DNA from: Scedosporium boydii
Lineage: Eukaryota; Ascomycota; Sordariomycetes; Microascales; Microascaceae
Assembly: GCA_002221725.1 (NCBI GenBank)
Contig: NJFT01000206.1
Location: forward strand, 1 to 64,000
Length of the DNA: 64,000 bases
Direction of reading: 5' to 3'
How positions within the stretch are numbered: the stretch's first letter is position 1; the number at the start of each line of letters is the position of its first letter. Of this stretch, positions 12,550-23,600 are shown in pieces. The notes beneath the pieces were generated by a model. It saw nothing but the letters and a program-made list of their open reading frames with translations. It searched no databases and had not been told where the DNA came from. Position numbers and translations under genes: made by a program.

Positions 12550-15500
12550 GTCCTCTTTAATGTAGTTTAAGCTTATTAGTTGTAGACATGTTAGATGCTC
12601 TAACTTCGTTATATAGAAGGATTAAGTTCCCTTCCTATAGAGGAGTATTCTAAAGCTTGAAGTAGTTAAGTCTATTTGTCTAGTCTACAAGTTTCTCTTT
12701 AAAGGATATAGCTTTTCTAATTACAAGTATAATATCTTCTTCTTTTTATAGTAGTAGCCTAGTCTAAGTAGTTATAAGGTCTTCTATTCCTTAAACCTTA
12801 TCCTACTTAAGTAGTCTCTAAGTAGGGACTTTAATTTTAATTAGGAGTACTAGTTTATATCTAAAAATAAGGTAAAAGGGACTATACTTAGTAGAGGCTC
12901 GAACTATGATCCTATTAGCTATCTAAGTATAGGAAAGGATATTAGCTTACTTTTTAGTATAAGACTTAGTAAGAATTCTAGCCAAGGTAAAGTGTCCGGA
13001 TTCGACTATTCTATTTACTTAAGGGTTATAAGCTAATAGGAAGATTACTTAAATTTTTCTATCTTTTAAGTTCTTTATAAATTCCGCTTTATTTTCTAGT
13101 CCGCTATTAATAATTACTTCAAAAGGTTAACTATAGACATTAAAGACATCCTATTGAAATTATCTTTATATTGATTTCATATTAGCCTTTACTAATACTC
13201 CTACTTATAGAAATCTAGTGAGGTAATAGCAGGCTTCAGCGATGTACTAAAAGGATTAGTCTTAGGGTATGTGCTAGATGTCGATAAAGACTTTGTAGAA
13301 TGGGTACCTGGGTATAGTAAACTATACTAGGTCCTTAGAGTGTCTTAGATCCTATTATTGACATTTAATACAGGCTTTTACTTTGTCTACAACCTATTTC
13401 TAAAGTCCTTTCTAATAATACCTTTAGCTAATTAGTTAGTATATTATATCTCGGCCTCAATAGCCTAACGAATTATATAATTCTATAAAGATTTTATTTC
13501 TTTTACTATTGTTATCTACTACCCTATATTTAGGAAGTGTTTTCGTAGCTCTAGCCTATAGAATATAATAATTAATACGAAATTTTAAATACTTAGACCG
13601 GAATCGACTACGGTCTCGTATATTGAGGTTTAGAGGACATTTAAGGGTTAAAAGGAATTAGGCAATTTAAAGAGATTTCTCTAAATAGGATCTATTAAGT
13701 AGTAAAGATTTTTCTAGAAGAAGGATATATTATTCTATAAATTCATCGAGATCTTAGTCTTCTTAGAGCTCCTGTAGATCTAACTCTCTAGGGAACTTGC
13801 AAGATAGGGCATCAGCTACATTATTATCCTTCCCTTATATATAATAAGCTTTAAAGTCGAACAGCCTAATATAGGCAATCTAGTTGTTAATTACTATACT
13901 TAGGATATCTATAGAGCTCTTATTTAATTAATAGATAAGCACCTAGTAGTTAGTTTCTAAAATAAATCTTATTCCTATTAAATAATAGTAAAGCCGCTAG
14001 AATATAGTAAGGACAGCTCTTACTTCTCTCTTTATCTAGTTATACTACTTCTCTATTTCCATCCAGCAACTACTTTTATATTAAATAGGATGTTTACTAT
14101 CTTCGAAGATTTGCGCTAATATGGCGCCCTAGCTAGTTAAGCTTCTATCAATAGTAAGATAAATTATTCTAATATCTTCAAAGTAAACTAGAACTCTTAA
14201 AACCAGTTAATTAGCAAGGGCTCTCTTCAGGGAGTCTATTGATTTTTACTATTCAGGCCCCTAAATAAATTGAGTATTTTTCTTTAATAGCCTAGTTAGG
14301 GGTTTAGTAACTATAGTATATCGTACAATCTATATTTTAAAGAATCCTATTATATTAAGGAACCCGCATATATCTTTAATAACCTAATATAGCGGCTATT
14401 TTAGAATCTTCTAGACTTTAAAGTTACTAGGAGATTGCATTCTATTTCTATATATATATCCGACCACAATATAGGACGAAGCTATTTATAGACTCTTCCC
14501 TCCTAAAGTACATACTCTAGTAAGTTTAAGGTTTAACAGTACTGCGTTAATATTATAGAAGTATTTATATATATACCTTCGCACTCCGGGCAGTTTAGGA
14601 TAGATCTTATTATTATATTTCGTTGTGGGGCCCTTAGCGACTATATTGTCAATATAGACTTCGGCGATATAAGGGAGTAAGTTATATAGAATAGTAGTAA
14701 TAGCTCTTATAAATTGCCCAATGGAGTTTGTAGCTCCTTAAGGTAGCCTATATATCTATAGTAGACTAATAAGTAATTTAAAGGCAGTAAAGTCCCTACT
14801 TTTAAGTACAAGCTCAATCTAGTTATATCTAGAAAGCAAGTCGATTAAGGATAGAACTATATATTACACTATAGATTTTAAGAATCTTTTAGTATTTAGA
14901 GGGATAAAGGCGTTGCAAATCATATACCGGTTTAAAGGTTGACAGTTAGTAATTAGTTAAAATCTACTATCTTTTTTTCCTATAAGGAAGATTTGGTTCT
15001 TATATACCCCATGTCCAGGCTCTAAGATGCCTCTAGTGATCCTATCCTTTAGAATATCGATAAGGGCCTTAATTATTCCTGGCGGAATCCTGATTGATAG
15101 TAATTGCTATACTCTATAAGGTTCTATTTATATTTCTTAAGCAGGTATAACTTCTAGCTTGATTAGGCTAATTTCTATAAAGTCTTAGGCTAAAGCTGCT
15201 TCCTAATTATAGAAGATTTTGGTAAATAAAGCAAGCTCCTTAGGGGTTATTTAGTCTACAATACCCTTAATAATATCCTTTAAATATTCTTTTATAAGCT
15301 AAGTTCCCCTAGGGATCTTAGTAAAGCGAGGTATAATAAATCCTTTATATTTTATTTCTTATAGTTGTCCTTTTACTTTGTTTTATGCTTTTGTCTTCTA
15401 TTAGGGGTTAACAGTAGGGGTACTTCTATCAGGAGGGGCATTATCTACTAGTTAAACCTTCAGGGCTTTCTGTTTATATAAGGTCTAGACATCTACGATC

Positions 15501-16330
15501 ACTTTAGCTTACTTCTCCCTTTTTCTTCTAACTTTCCTCGGGGCCATTCTCGTAGAGAACCTTCTTATTATCTTGTAGAAGGCGTCGATTATCAGGACAG
15601 CCGCTGCTTCACCTTCTTATAACCTAGTATTGCGGAGTGGCTTAAACCTGAATTATATTTTAGTATTTAGCATTCTTCCCCCTACCTTTACAAGAAGGTA
15701 ATAGGCATTCTAAGCTAGATTGAATGGAATCTTAGTAATTAGTTATTCTCTTAGAAGGAGGTTAGCTATAATGTTATCTAGTATGGAAATAGGAGGTAAG
15801 GGTTTATAGAGAAGGGAATTAGTTAGTTTAGTGAGTGATAGGAGAGGACTTAGATTGAAGATTAGGAGTGCTGGGTAGCTAGGGAGGGAGCCTCTTCTAG
15901 CTAGGACCCCCTGATCTCGTTTCCCTTTCTGCTAACAAGAGTGGGCGAGTCTAGGAGTAGTACTATAAGATAAGCTCCGCCTATAATTATTTCACCTCTC
16001 ACGAGCCCACTCTTATTATTATAGTTAAAAGTAAACTTCGAAGTATAGATAAAAGGTATTTTAAGCAGTAGAGGTACTATTACTTGCAAGTCTTTAGTAA
16101 TAAAAACCTTAAGGTTAATTTTGTATCCTCTTAATTATAAAGTTGTATTAGTTTGACTATAGAGTTTAAGGGGCTAGCTTCTATTAAAGGCTTAGCACAC
16201 TACTTTTAACCGCTTATATACGATCTTATTAGCTATTATATAGCTCTTATAGATTATACTAAGCTTAGCTCCAGTATCTATGACTCTGATGATATCCTTA
16301 TTTGTCCTAGCCCCAATCTTAACTTGAATA
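12550..16330 (-). pseudogene. Element B pol relic: protease, reverse transcriptase, RNase H, integrase
   Basis: The domain order on the minus strand is that of Ty3/gypsy. The protease active site is IDTGAKLSIIYK at about 16,248-16,285. The reverse transcriptase active-site strand reads VYIDNIVAKGP at about 14,625-14,660. The usual Asp-Asp has become Asp-Asn (codon AAT, from GAT), and the downstream KYNNK...PGVRRYI segment matches fungal gypsy enzymes. RNase H reads GAILAQIFEDSKHPI near 14,110, followed by a KREVRAVL helix. Integrase reads VFIDI...HIP...YIAEACY at about 13,225-13,300, with its core Asp at 13,280-13,282. Stops throughout are TAG, TAA or TGA at former Gln, Trp or Arg codons. It is non-functional. 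Confidence 0.85.
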
Positions 16331-17379
16331 TATAGGGATCGCTAGATTAGGCTAATATTCTCTAGGGTAAAAAAATTTAATGTAAAGGCCCTTAGATCTC
16401 TTAGTATAGAATCTTACTAATTATTATCTTCTATAGTAGTAGATATCATTCGTATATAAGGGAGGCTATTTCTGAGGATATCCTATACCTAGTCTCTATC
16501 CTAGTTAACTTTCGGGTTAGGTACTTTGTCGGAATTAGCTAGTATATATTAGGAACTATTAATTACTAGATTAGGAATAGCTTCTAGGTATTAGGTAGTT
16601 AGATTCCGGTTCCTCTCTCCTTATTACCAGGCTTCTTCTTTTAAAATTGGCTTACTAGGAAGATAATATATTCTGATTTCATTAGGTATATTAGAGATTT
16701 TGCGGTGTATTAGGTCTTAGATGCCTGGGAAGGAGACTAATTCTTAGATTAATATCTTAATAGTGCTGTCTATCATTTACTGTACAATAGTAGATTTGAC
16801 TAGAATTTGGGGTGGGTTAGGTAGTTGTAGCTATTTTGCTATCTTGTTACTTGTAGGAATGTCTATAGGGTTTGTCTTTATAGGAATTAGCTAATTAGTA
16901 GGTAGTATTTCTATCTCTTATTCCTGTTCTTAGTTAAGGGAAGTCTTAGAGGGTTCTTTAATAGTTACCCTTTACCTTTTATAGGCTCCAGCTATGAGGA
17001 CATGGGCGTCCTCCTTATCTAAGGGACCTGCACTGCTTTCCTCTATAATAAACTACTATTTAGGGATAGTCTTATCTTTAAATAAATAGGCTTTAATGAA
17101 GTTCGTTGCAGCTATTTCAGGCTCCTTCTTAGAGAAGATAGGTTATCTTCTATTCCTTGTAAAGCCTCTAGCCTTCTCTTTATCTTAAAGTTTATAAATG
17201 TCCTTGTAAAACTCTCTAGTAATAGCCTATACTTCAGTGCTTAAAGTAGGGAAATCTATTTACTTAGCTACTCTCTTATAGGCTTAACTACTAAAGATCT
17301 TATAGAATATATATATAGCTATAATAAAGTTTAAGAAAGGTATTTTATTATCTATAAGGTAGTAAGTCTATAACCTTAA

Positions 17380-18720
17380 AATGTCTAAATATTTATCTAT
17401 ATCTTACTTATCAAAACTAAAGGTTATAACAATCCGTCCTTAATAGTAGACTACAAACCTATATAATTTAATGTTTACTTAGATTTAGTATTTGCCTTAA
17501 TTATATTTATACCTACAGTACTAGTATCTAAACTATAGTTAGGTCCTCAGTATATTAAGATAAAGTAGGCAGTAGACATTATCTATACTGCATCCTTACA
17601 TGAAGAAGAAAGTAAGTTTCTCTATACTGCTAATTAGCTTATCTATCTTATTATCAGTATTAGGTTCTTTATACTATAAGGTAGTCTTAAGAGGGGAATT
17701 AATAGTAATATACTTAGCAAGTGGGGGCATCGCAGGCCACTCGGGGGCAAATGATCGTGTCGAAACTAGCTAATTAGCTATTTTTCGAGCCGGGGTCATA
17801 TATAACATACTGTAATAATACTGATCTTATATGTTAGTTTCTACCTCCTTAGCTATAGTAGCTATTATAGCTTTAACTAACTAATCTATAGTCATAGCTT
17901 TTAGCTTAGTGTTAGTATAATATTTAATTATTTTAATACAGTTAATATAGTCCTTTAAAAGCACTATCTACAAGTCTTAACACTTTTGTTCTTCTAAGAT
18001 AACTATACTCCTATACTTGCTAGCTAGGACTCTCTAAGTTTAAAGCCACTAATTTAACTCCGTCTAGTTCTTTAGGGCTTTCTTCTCTAGGTACTTAGTG
18101 TACTCATCCTTGTAGCCTCTGAGTTGTAGAGCATTATTAGACTAGAATAATTTGAGTAGTTATTTCTTAGCATCTTCCCAATTCTTAGCTGCATTGAGGA
18201 TTTCTTAGATAGTAAACTTAATACCTCGATTAGCTTTATAAACAGCCTTACAGAGGACAGCATATTTTCTAGAGAACCCTTTACGATAATAGTAGGAGAT
18301 GTCTTTACAGTCATCGAGAAATTTAGTAATATTATTACTATTAAAGGTTAGGACCTTATCCTTAGCTATTGCCTAACTTAGGAAGCTATAGGACCCTTTG
18401 TCTATAAGGGCATCTTCATTCTTCAAGATCGAGCCAGGGGTAGCTCCTTTCTTATTAGAGGAGAAATCTATATATAGAACTTTTAGTTAAGGGATTAAGG
18501 AGGAAGATATCTTAAATAACTGTTAACTTAGTTTTTCTAAATGAGGAGTATATAGTTCTTAGGCAGATAAGCAAGGATATAGAGGATAATAGGGAGTAAT
18601 AGAAGGTGCTTCTTGTTCTTTTATTCCTTTCTTATTTTCTCGAAAGGTTTCAAGTTTACTCTTTAAAGAATTTACCTTATAGTATAATCAAGTACTATAG
18701 AGAAGGCATCTAATAAGAAT
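17380..18720 (-). pseudogene. Element B gag-like relic
   Basis: The minus strand between the protease and the 5' LTR reads as a Lys/Glu-rich helical protein. Pieces such as EILNAAKNWEDAKK near 18,190 and LRGYKDEYTKYLEKKALKN near 18,090 look like capsid or coiled-coil sequence, and the position is where Gag belongs. No clean CCHC knuckle was found, possibly because RIP removed the Cys and His codons. The limits are estimates. Confidence 0.5.
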
Positions 18721-19154
18721 AACTCGCCCTAACCCAATCGTCAGGATAAGCCTCAGTAGGAAGACGACTAGGATTCCTACAAGGATTCCTAATAGAAAGG
18801 TTTTCTCTTAGCTTCCTAATTACTAATTAATAAGTCGCAATAATTCATTTCTAGTCCCCATAATCTATTCTCATTATAGGAGACTAGCTTATACTAGTCT
18901 AATCAGACCCTTGTCCTCAGGATAGAGTTTTTTAGTACTAATTAACAATTCTAGCTAATTAATAGGAGCTCTCTTTATGGAGATATTCACTTTCCGACCT
19001 ATTGGCCTAGGACAGCATTTGGCTTCCTCGGTTGTTGTCATCATCTTAATTTCCGAGGCCTTCAGCCCTCAGTACTTCTCGTTATGCCTTCAATAGTTCG
19101 TTTTGTAAGTAGTTTGTTTACAGCTTGTAAAGGAAGCTTCTCAAGCTTGCTAAG

Positions 19155-19175
19155 CGAATCCTGGTTAGACCTCCA
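19155..19175 (-). other. Element B primer-binding site complementary to a tRNA 3' end
   Basis: On the plus strand these 21 bases have the layout of a tRNA 3' end. They are part of a T-loop (CGAAT), a T-stem strand (CCTGG), a 7-nt acceptor strand (TTAGACC), a discriminator T and CCA. The minus strand is therefore a primer-binding site starting TGGAGGTC, 3 nt inside the 5' LTR. A T73 discriminator suggests tRNA-Gln, but this identity is only a guess. Confidence 0.75.
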
Positions 19176-19178
19176 ATT

Positions 19179-19673
19179 TGTCAGAGCCAGGTAGTACAAC
19201 TAATAACACAAACAAGACTGTGCCGCCCACTCAAGAGAATAGTTAGGAGTGGCTGAGAGCCATACTGCAAAGAAGAAATAGTCTAATGGTTGTCGGATTA
19301 GTCTGATAGTTAAGTAGGATGTTAAGAAGTAGATGATTAGTTAGAATCTGTATTATAGGACATCACATCCAAAGAAGAGAAGAGAAATGTAAAGATAGGA
19401 AAAGAAGTAATATTAAGAAAAGAATAGTAAAGAACATCTACTACAACAACGCTCTAGCTAATAGGAAACAACTGATCGCTCCCAATCGCAATGCTGTCCT
19501 TCGCCTGCTTCTGCGCCATGCTGCCTTGTCTAAGAACTAGTCTATAAAAAATGGGGGGCTATCATCCTTTTATGTATAAGTGAGGTTCGGATGTGTAGTA
19601 CATCGGGCTTCTGGTGGCGGCACCGATCAGTAATGTAGCGGCGCCGCCGCCAGTCGCCCTATACACTAACACA
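19179..19673 (-). repeat. Element B 5' LTR
   Basis: This is the direct copy of 7,922-8,416. It holds more of the original C and G than the left LTR but has its own transitions near its left end (for example GTCAGAGCCAGG against GTCGGAGCCGGG). Confidence 0.88.
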
Positions 19674-19888
19674 GTAGTAGTAGAGGTAAACTTAAAACCT
19701 AAACCTAAACTAAGTCTACTTTTAACCTTAGATAATTTTTCAGGGTTAGAGTTAAAAAAAGTTTCTAATTAATAAGCGAGCTAGCTTAGGTAAAACTAAT
19801 AATACTAGAAAAGTTATCTATATAGAGCTACTTTATATAGGGGCCCGAGCGCCGATTATACTATAATCGCCGCTAAATAGTTACCTAA
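19674..19888 (-). repeat. Family A 5' LTR, second part
   Basis: It continues the LTR that stops at 7,921. It matches about 4,020-4,238, including the stretch CGAGCGCCGATTATACTATA and the end TAAATAGTTACCTAAG. Confidence 0.7.
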
Positions 19889-21500
19889 GTATTTTTATTA
19901 CTTTTAATATAAAAAGCTTATAATATTAATATATTAAAAAGTATAAAGCTATTATTATTTTATATAAATTATAATATTAAATTTTAAGTAAGATTTAAGC
20001 TAGTAAAAATAAAAATATAAGTAAAATAAGTTATTATTATTACTAATAAAATAAAAAAGCTATATAAATAACTTATAGAAAAACTCTAGTTTATATAATA
20101 ATAAATAAAATACTATATAAATTAAAAAAGGATTAAAAAACTAATTTTTAAAAGGGGGAATAAAGTCTAACTACTTTAAAAGAAGCTAGAAATAAAGGAC
20201 TCTTAGATTAAAATAATATAACTAAGTAATAAACTTAATTATTAAAAACTAGGACCCTTCTTAATTAAATAAAAGGTCTTAGAAGTTAACTATAAACTTA
20301 AGCTACTAAAAGATATAGATAACTATCTAATATTCTATATAGCCTTACTTAAACTAATATATAAAAATATACTACTTAGAAAATTAATATAAATTAAGAT
20401 ATAAAAAGAAGAAATTTTTAAAATAGAAAAGATCTTTAACTTTTAAAGTTATAAAGGAATTATAAAATACTTAATTAAATAGAAAAACTATAATAAAAAT
20501 AAAAATATCTAGAAACTTATTAAATACCTAATAAGGAACTAGTAACTCCTTACTATATTTTACTAGAAAAATCTAGTAAAACTAAAGGACCTAAGTTTAT
20601 AAAATTATTTTCTAAATTTAAAGAAAACTAGTTAATAAAATTAGAAACCTTAAAAGACTAGATATTCTTTACTATATAAGCCTCCTAGATAGAGAGATAG
20701 ATACTATTCTCTTTATCTAAACTCTAGATCCTTCTTTTAAATATTTTAGAACTTTTTATTTTAATATTTTTCTTTATCTAATAAATATATATTAAATAAT
20801 TTACTATTATTAATAGTTATATTTAAAAAATAAATAATATTTCCTCTACCTTAGCTTCTTCTTTTTCTAGCTTCTTTTACTTTTATAAAAGATAAATAAT
20901 TAAGGAGAGGCTAATTAGTTATAAAGAAAAGAAAGGTAAAAAAAAAAGTAAACCTATAAAAAAAAAGCTATAAAAACTCTATTATATAATCTACTCTACT
21001 ATATATATTCTATATATTAGGAGGACCCTTTACTTATTATATATATTTTATTATTTTAAAAATAATATATATATAATATTTTAATCTAAGTATTTAATAA
21101 CTTAATTATAATAGCTAAGTTTAAATAATTATAAGTAGATCTAGAAGAAGGCCTATAAGAATAATTAAATATAATAAAGAAGTATAAAGAGAGATTATAA
21201 AAAGAACTTATAAAAAATATAAATTAATAAAGAAAGGTCTACTTATAAATCTTTAAAGATAAAGACTAAAGGAGGGAAAGTATTATATTATAATTATATA
21301 TAACTAAAAAAAAGGCTAGGTAGTTAGCTATAGTAGAAAAGATTAAATTATAGAACTATAGTAAAATTATAGAAATAAAGGATCGCCTATATAAGATTAT
21401 AATAATCTATAAGTAATCTAAATTATAAAAGATTATAATAAGCTAAAAATAATTTAAATTAAATAAGATTATAGTAAGTTAAGATAATCTAAAGAGAGAT
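19889..21500. other. Heavily RIP-damaged AT-rich tract
   Basis: Composition is extremely A/T-rich with TpA everywhere and no open frame. A plus-strand Lys-rich segment near 20,880-20,970 is reminiscent of a retroelement Gag tail, but this is too eroded to support. Confidence 0.5.
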
Positions 21501-22376
21501 TAGAAAGGAAATATCTATATAAACTATAGATTTTATTATATATCTAGTTTATCTTTTAAGACTCTCTAATAGTTAATTTAAATAATAGCTATATTTTATA
21601 TTTAAATATATACTTCCTATTATATTATTATAAATATTATTTAACTACTTTACTAATCTATAATAGATACCTATTATCTTAATACTACTTTATTCTATTA
21701 ATTAACTAGTTTTTTAATATTAAAATTATAATATTAAATAGTATTTATAATAATATAGTAGAAATATATATATAAGTATAGATTATAATTAGACTTATAT
21801 TAACTATTAAAGAGTCTTAAAAAGTAAACTAGATATATAGTAAAACTTATAATTTATATAGCTATTTCTCTTCTAAGCTTCTTTAAGGTAATCGGGATTA
21901 TCTATCTAGTAATTAGAAGTAATTACTAGGTAATTATAGTAATTGCGGCCGCGATCGCTGCCGATTATTAATCTTCTCCTCTAATTACTTCCCTAGGCGC
22001 CGGGCACGTGTCGCCGGCCGCCTACGTTTTTTATTCTACTACGTATTACCGCTTCTAGGCTTATATAAAGGTTAGCTTATAATACTTCTTTCTAGTTATA
22101 TATAATTATAATAGTAAACGTAGTAATAATAGAGGAGCTAGAGCTAAAGCTAAAGCTAAAAGTAATAATAAAAGTAAATTTAAATTTAAACTTAAACTAA
22201 GTTTACTTTTAACTTTAAATAATTTTTAAAATTAAAACTAAAAAAATTTTTAACTAATAAATAAGCTAGTTTAAATAAAACTAATAATATTAAAAAAGTT
22301 ATCTATATAAAGCCGCTTTATATAAAAGTTTAAGTATTAATTATATTATAATTACTATTAAATAATTATTTAAAAA
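21500..22376 (-). repeat. Second copy of family A: leader and LTR part
   Basis: The part 21,745-21,880 matches 7,190-7,330. A CpG-rich block at about 21,930-22,060 sits where 7,345-7,530 sits in the first copy. The part 22,120-22,376 matches the second half of the family A LTR, including the AGCT hexamer run (now GCTAAA) and GCCGCTTTATATAA. The left part of its LTR appears truncated. Same minus orientation as the first copy. Confidence 0.6.
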
Positions 22377-22389
22377 AAGTTTTATTTTT

Positions 22390-22920
22390 AATTAATATTA
22401 TAATTTTTAAATATTAATATTATTTAATAAAATTATTTATTAAATAAAAATAATTAATATATTATATTTTTAATATTAAAAAATTAATTAATTAATAAAT
22501 ATTAAATAAATATAATAAATATTAAAATTATAAAAATTTATTAATAATAAATAAAATAATTAAATAATAATTATAATAATATAATAAAAATATATATATA
22601 AATATAAATTATAATTATTATTTATATTAATTATTAAAAATTTTTAAAAAATAAATTAAATATATAATAAAATTTATAATTTATATAAATATTTCTTTTA
22701 AATTTTTTTAAATAATTAAAATCTTTTAATTAATAATTAAAAATAATTATTAAATAATTATAATAATTATAAAATTAATTATTATTAATTATTAATTTTA
22801 TTTTTTAATTACTTTTTTATATATTAAATAATTATAATTAGTTATTTATTTTTTTTTATTTTATTATATATTATTATTTTTAAATTTATATAAAAGTTAA
22901 TTTATAATATTAGCTATTAA
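22390..22920 (-). repeat. Third family A fragment, almost fully converted to A/T
   Basis: The part 22,560-22,720 follows 21,745-21,880 base for base, with nearly all C and G replaced. The part 22,735-22,920 follows 21,895-22,090. This copy has lost even the CpG-rich leader that the other two copies keep. Confidence 0.55.
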
Positions 22921-23249
22921 TTTTATTATTATTAAATAAAAAACTTTTTTTATTATTATTAAAAGATTTAAAATAATAATTTAAAAAGAAAAAATATAAA
23001 AAGTAAGTAAAATACTTTTAAACTTTAGTTTATAAATATAGTAAAACTTCTTCTTAACTTTTTTCTTTTTAAAAAAGTAGATATTTTATAAAAATAATAT
23101 TTTAAAAATAAAATTTCTATTTTCTAAGCTTTTTAAATATTTATTTTAACTTCTTAGCTACTTTTTATAAGTTTAATTAGTTTTATTATAAAATAGTTAA
23201 CTTTAAAAAAATTTAAAAACTTATAAAATTATATATACTAATCTAACTT

Positions 23250-23600
23250 TATAAATTAATATACTTTTATATAATATTAGCTATTTAAAAGTTTTTAAAA
23301 CCTTTATAAAAAGAATATAAAATTAGCTATAGCTTAAGCTAAAATATAAGCTCTAGAAAGCTAAATTAAAGTAATAAAGCCTAAGAAAAAGAAGAGAGTA
23401 GAAGTTAGTCTAAATTCGAAATTTACTATTATTAAAAAAGTATAGAGAGCTATAGTAGATAATTTAGAAGAAGAAAACAGCCCTAGCGAAACTAGTAATA
23501 CCGAAAGTACTAGTTTAGCTACTTCCTATATTATAGTAGCTAGAAGTATAGAATTAATCTATGATTGGAGTTAGATAGGCTGAAATGGCGATGTAGTTTT
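23250..23600 (+). pseudogene. C-terminal relic of a pogo/Fot1-type transposase
   Basis: The plus strand from 23,391 reads PKKKKRVEVSLNSKFTIIKK, then a TAG, then RAIVDN and an acidic Ser/Thr-rich tail. The DNA transposon at 46,089-47,944 has a very similar segment, PTKRKKVKLSLNLKFADIKY, at its transposase C-terminus. Upstream helical sequence such as LAIAQAKIQALE (with a former Gln) fits the same family. Terminal inverted repeats were not found, so it is a fragment. It marks the right edge of the RIP-affected block. Confidence 0.45.

Larger units (their letters stand above)
7922..19673 (-). mobile_element. Element B: nested Ty3/gypsy LTR retrotransposon, 11.75 kb
   Basis: Two 495-bp LTRs (7,922-8,416 and 19,179-19,673) flank the element. 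On the minus strand each LTR begins TGTGTTAG and the 5' LTR ends CTGACA, the usual TG...CA ends. A tRNA-like primer-binding site lies 3 nt inside the right LTR and a purine tract lies next to the left one, which fixes the orientation as minus. Domain order on the minus strand is gag, aspartic protease, reverse transcriptase, RNase H, integrase, as in Ty3/gypsy. About 4 kb of extra sequence between integrase and the 3' LTR makes it longer than most members. All frames are broken by RIP-type stops, so it cannot move by itself. Five bases GTAGT occur at 7,916-7,920 and 19,674-19,678 and may be the target duplication, but they lie in a GTA-rich run and are not decisive. Confidence 0.88.
3617..19888 (-). 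mobile_element. Family A LTR element, split by a nested gypsy insertion
   Basis: Two direct copies of a roughly 610-bp sequence bound the element. One is intact at 3,617-4,238. The other is split into 7,531-7,921 and 19,674-19,888 by the insertion of element B. The internal part (4,239-7,530) carries a gag-like zinc knuckle on the minus strand, so the 5' LTR is the right-hand, interrupted one. No reverse transcriptase motif was found in the 3.3-kb interior, so it may be a gag-only, non-autonomous element or one too eroded to read. Boundaries are approximate because RIP has damaged the LTR ends. Confidence 0.65.

Noticed and set aside
19155..19175. tRNA gene fragment
   Set aside because: Only the 3' arm is present and it sits at the primer-binding position of a retrotransposon. 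No full cloverleaf was found.
7916..19678. GTAGT as a firm target-site duplication of element B
   Set aside because: Both sides are GTA-rich simple sequence, and the pair fits only if the LTR edge is moved by one base, so it was kept as a possibility only.
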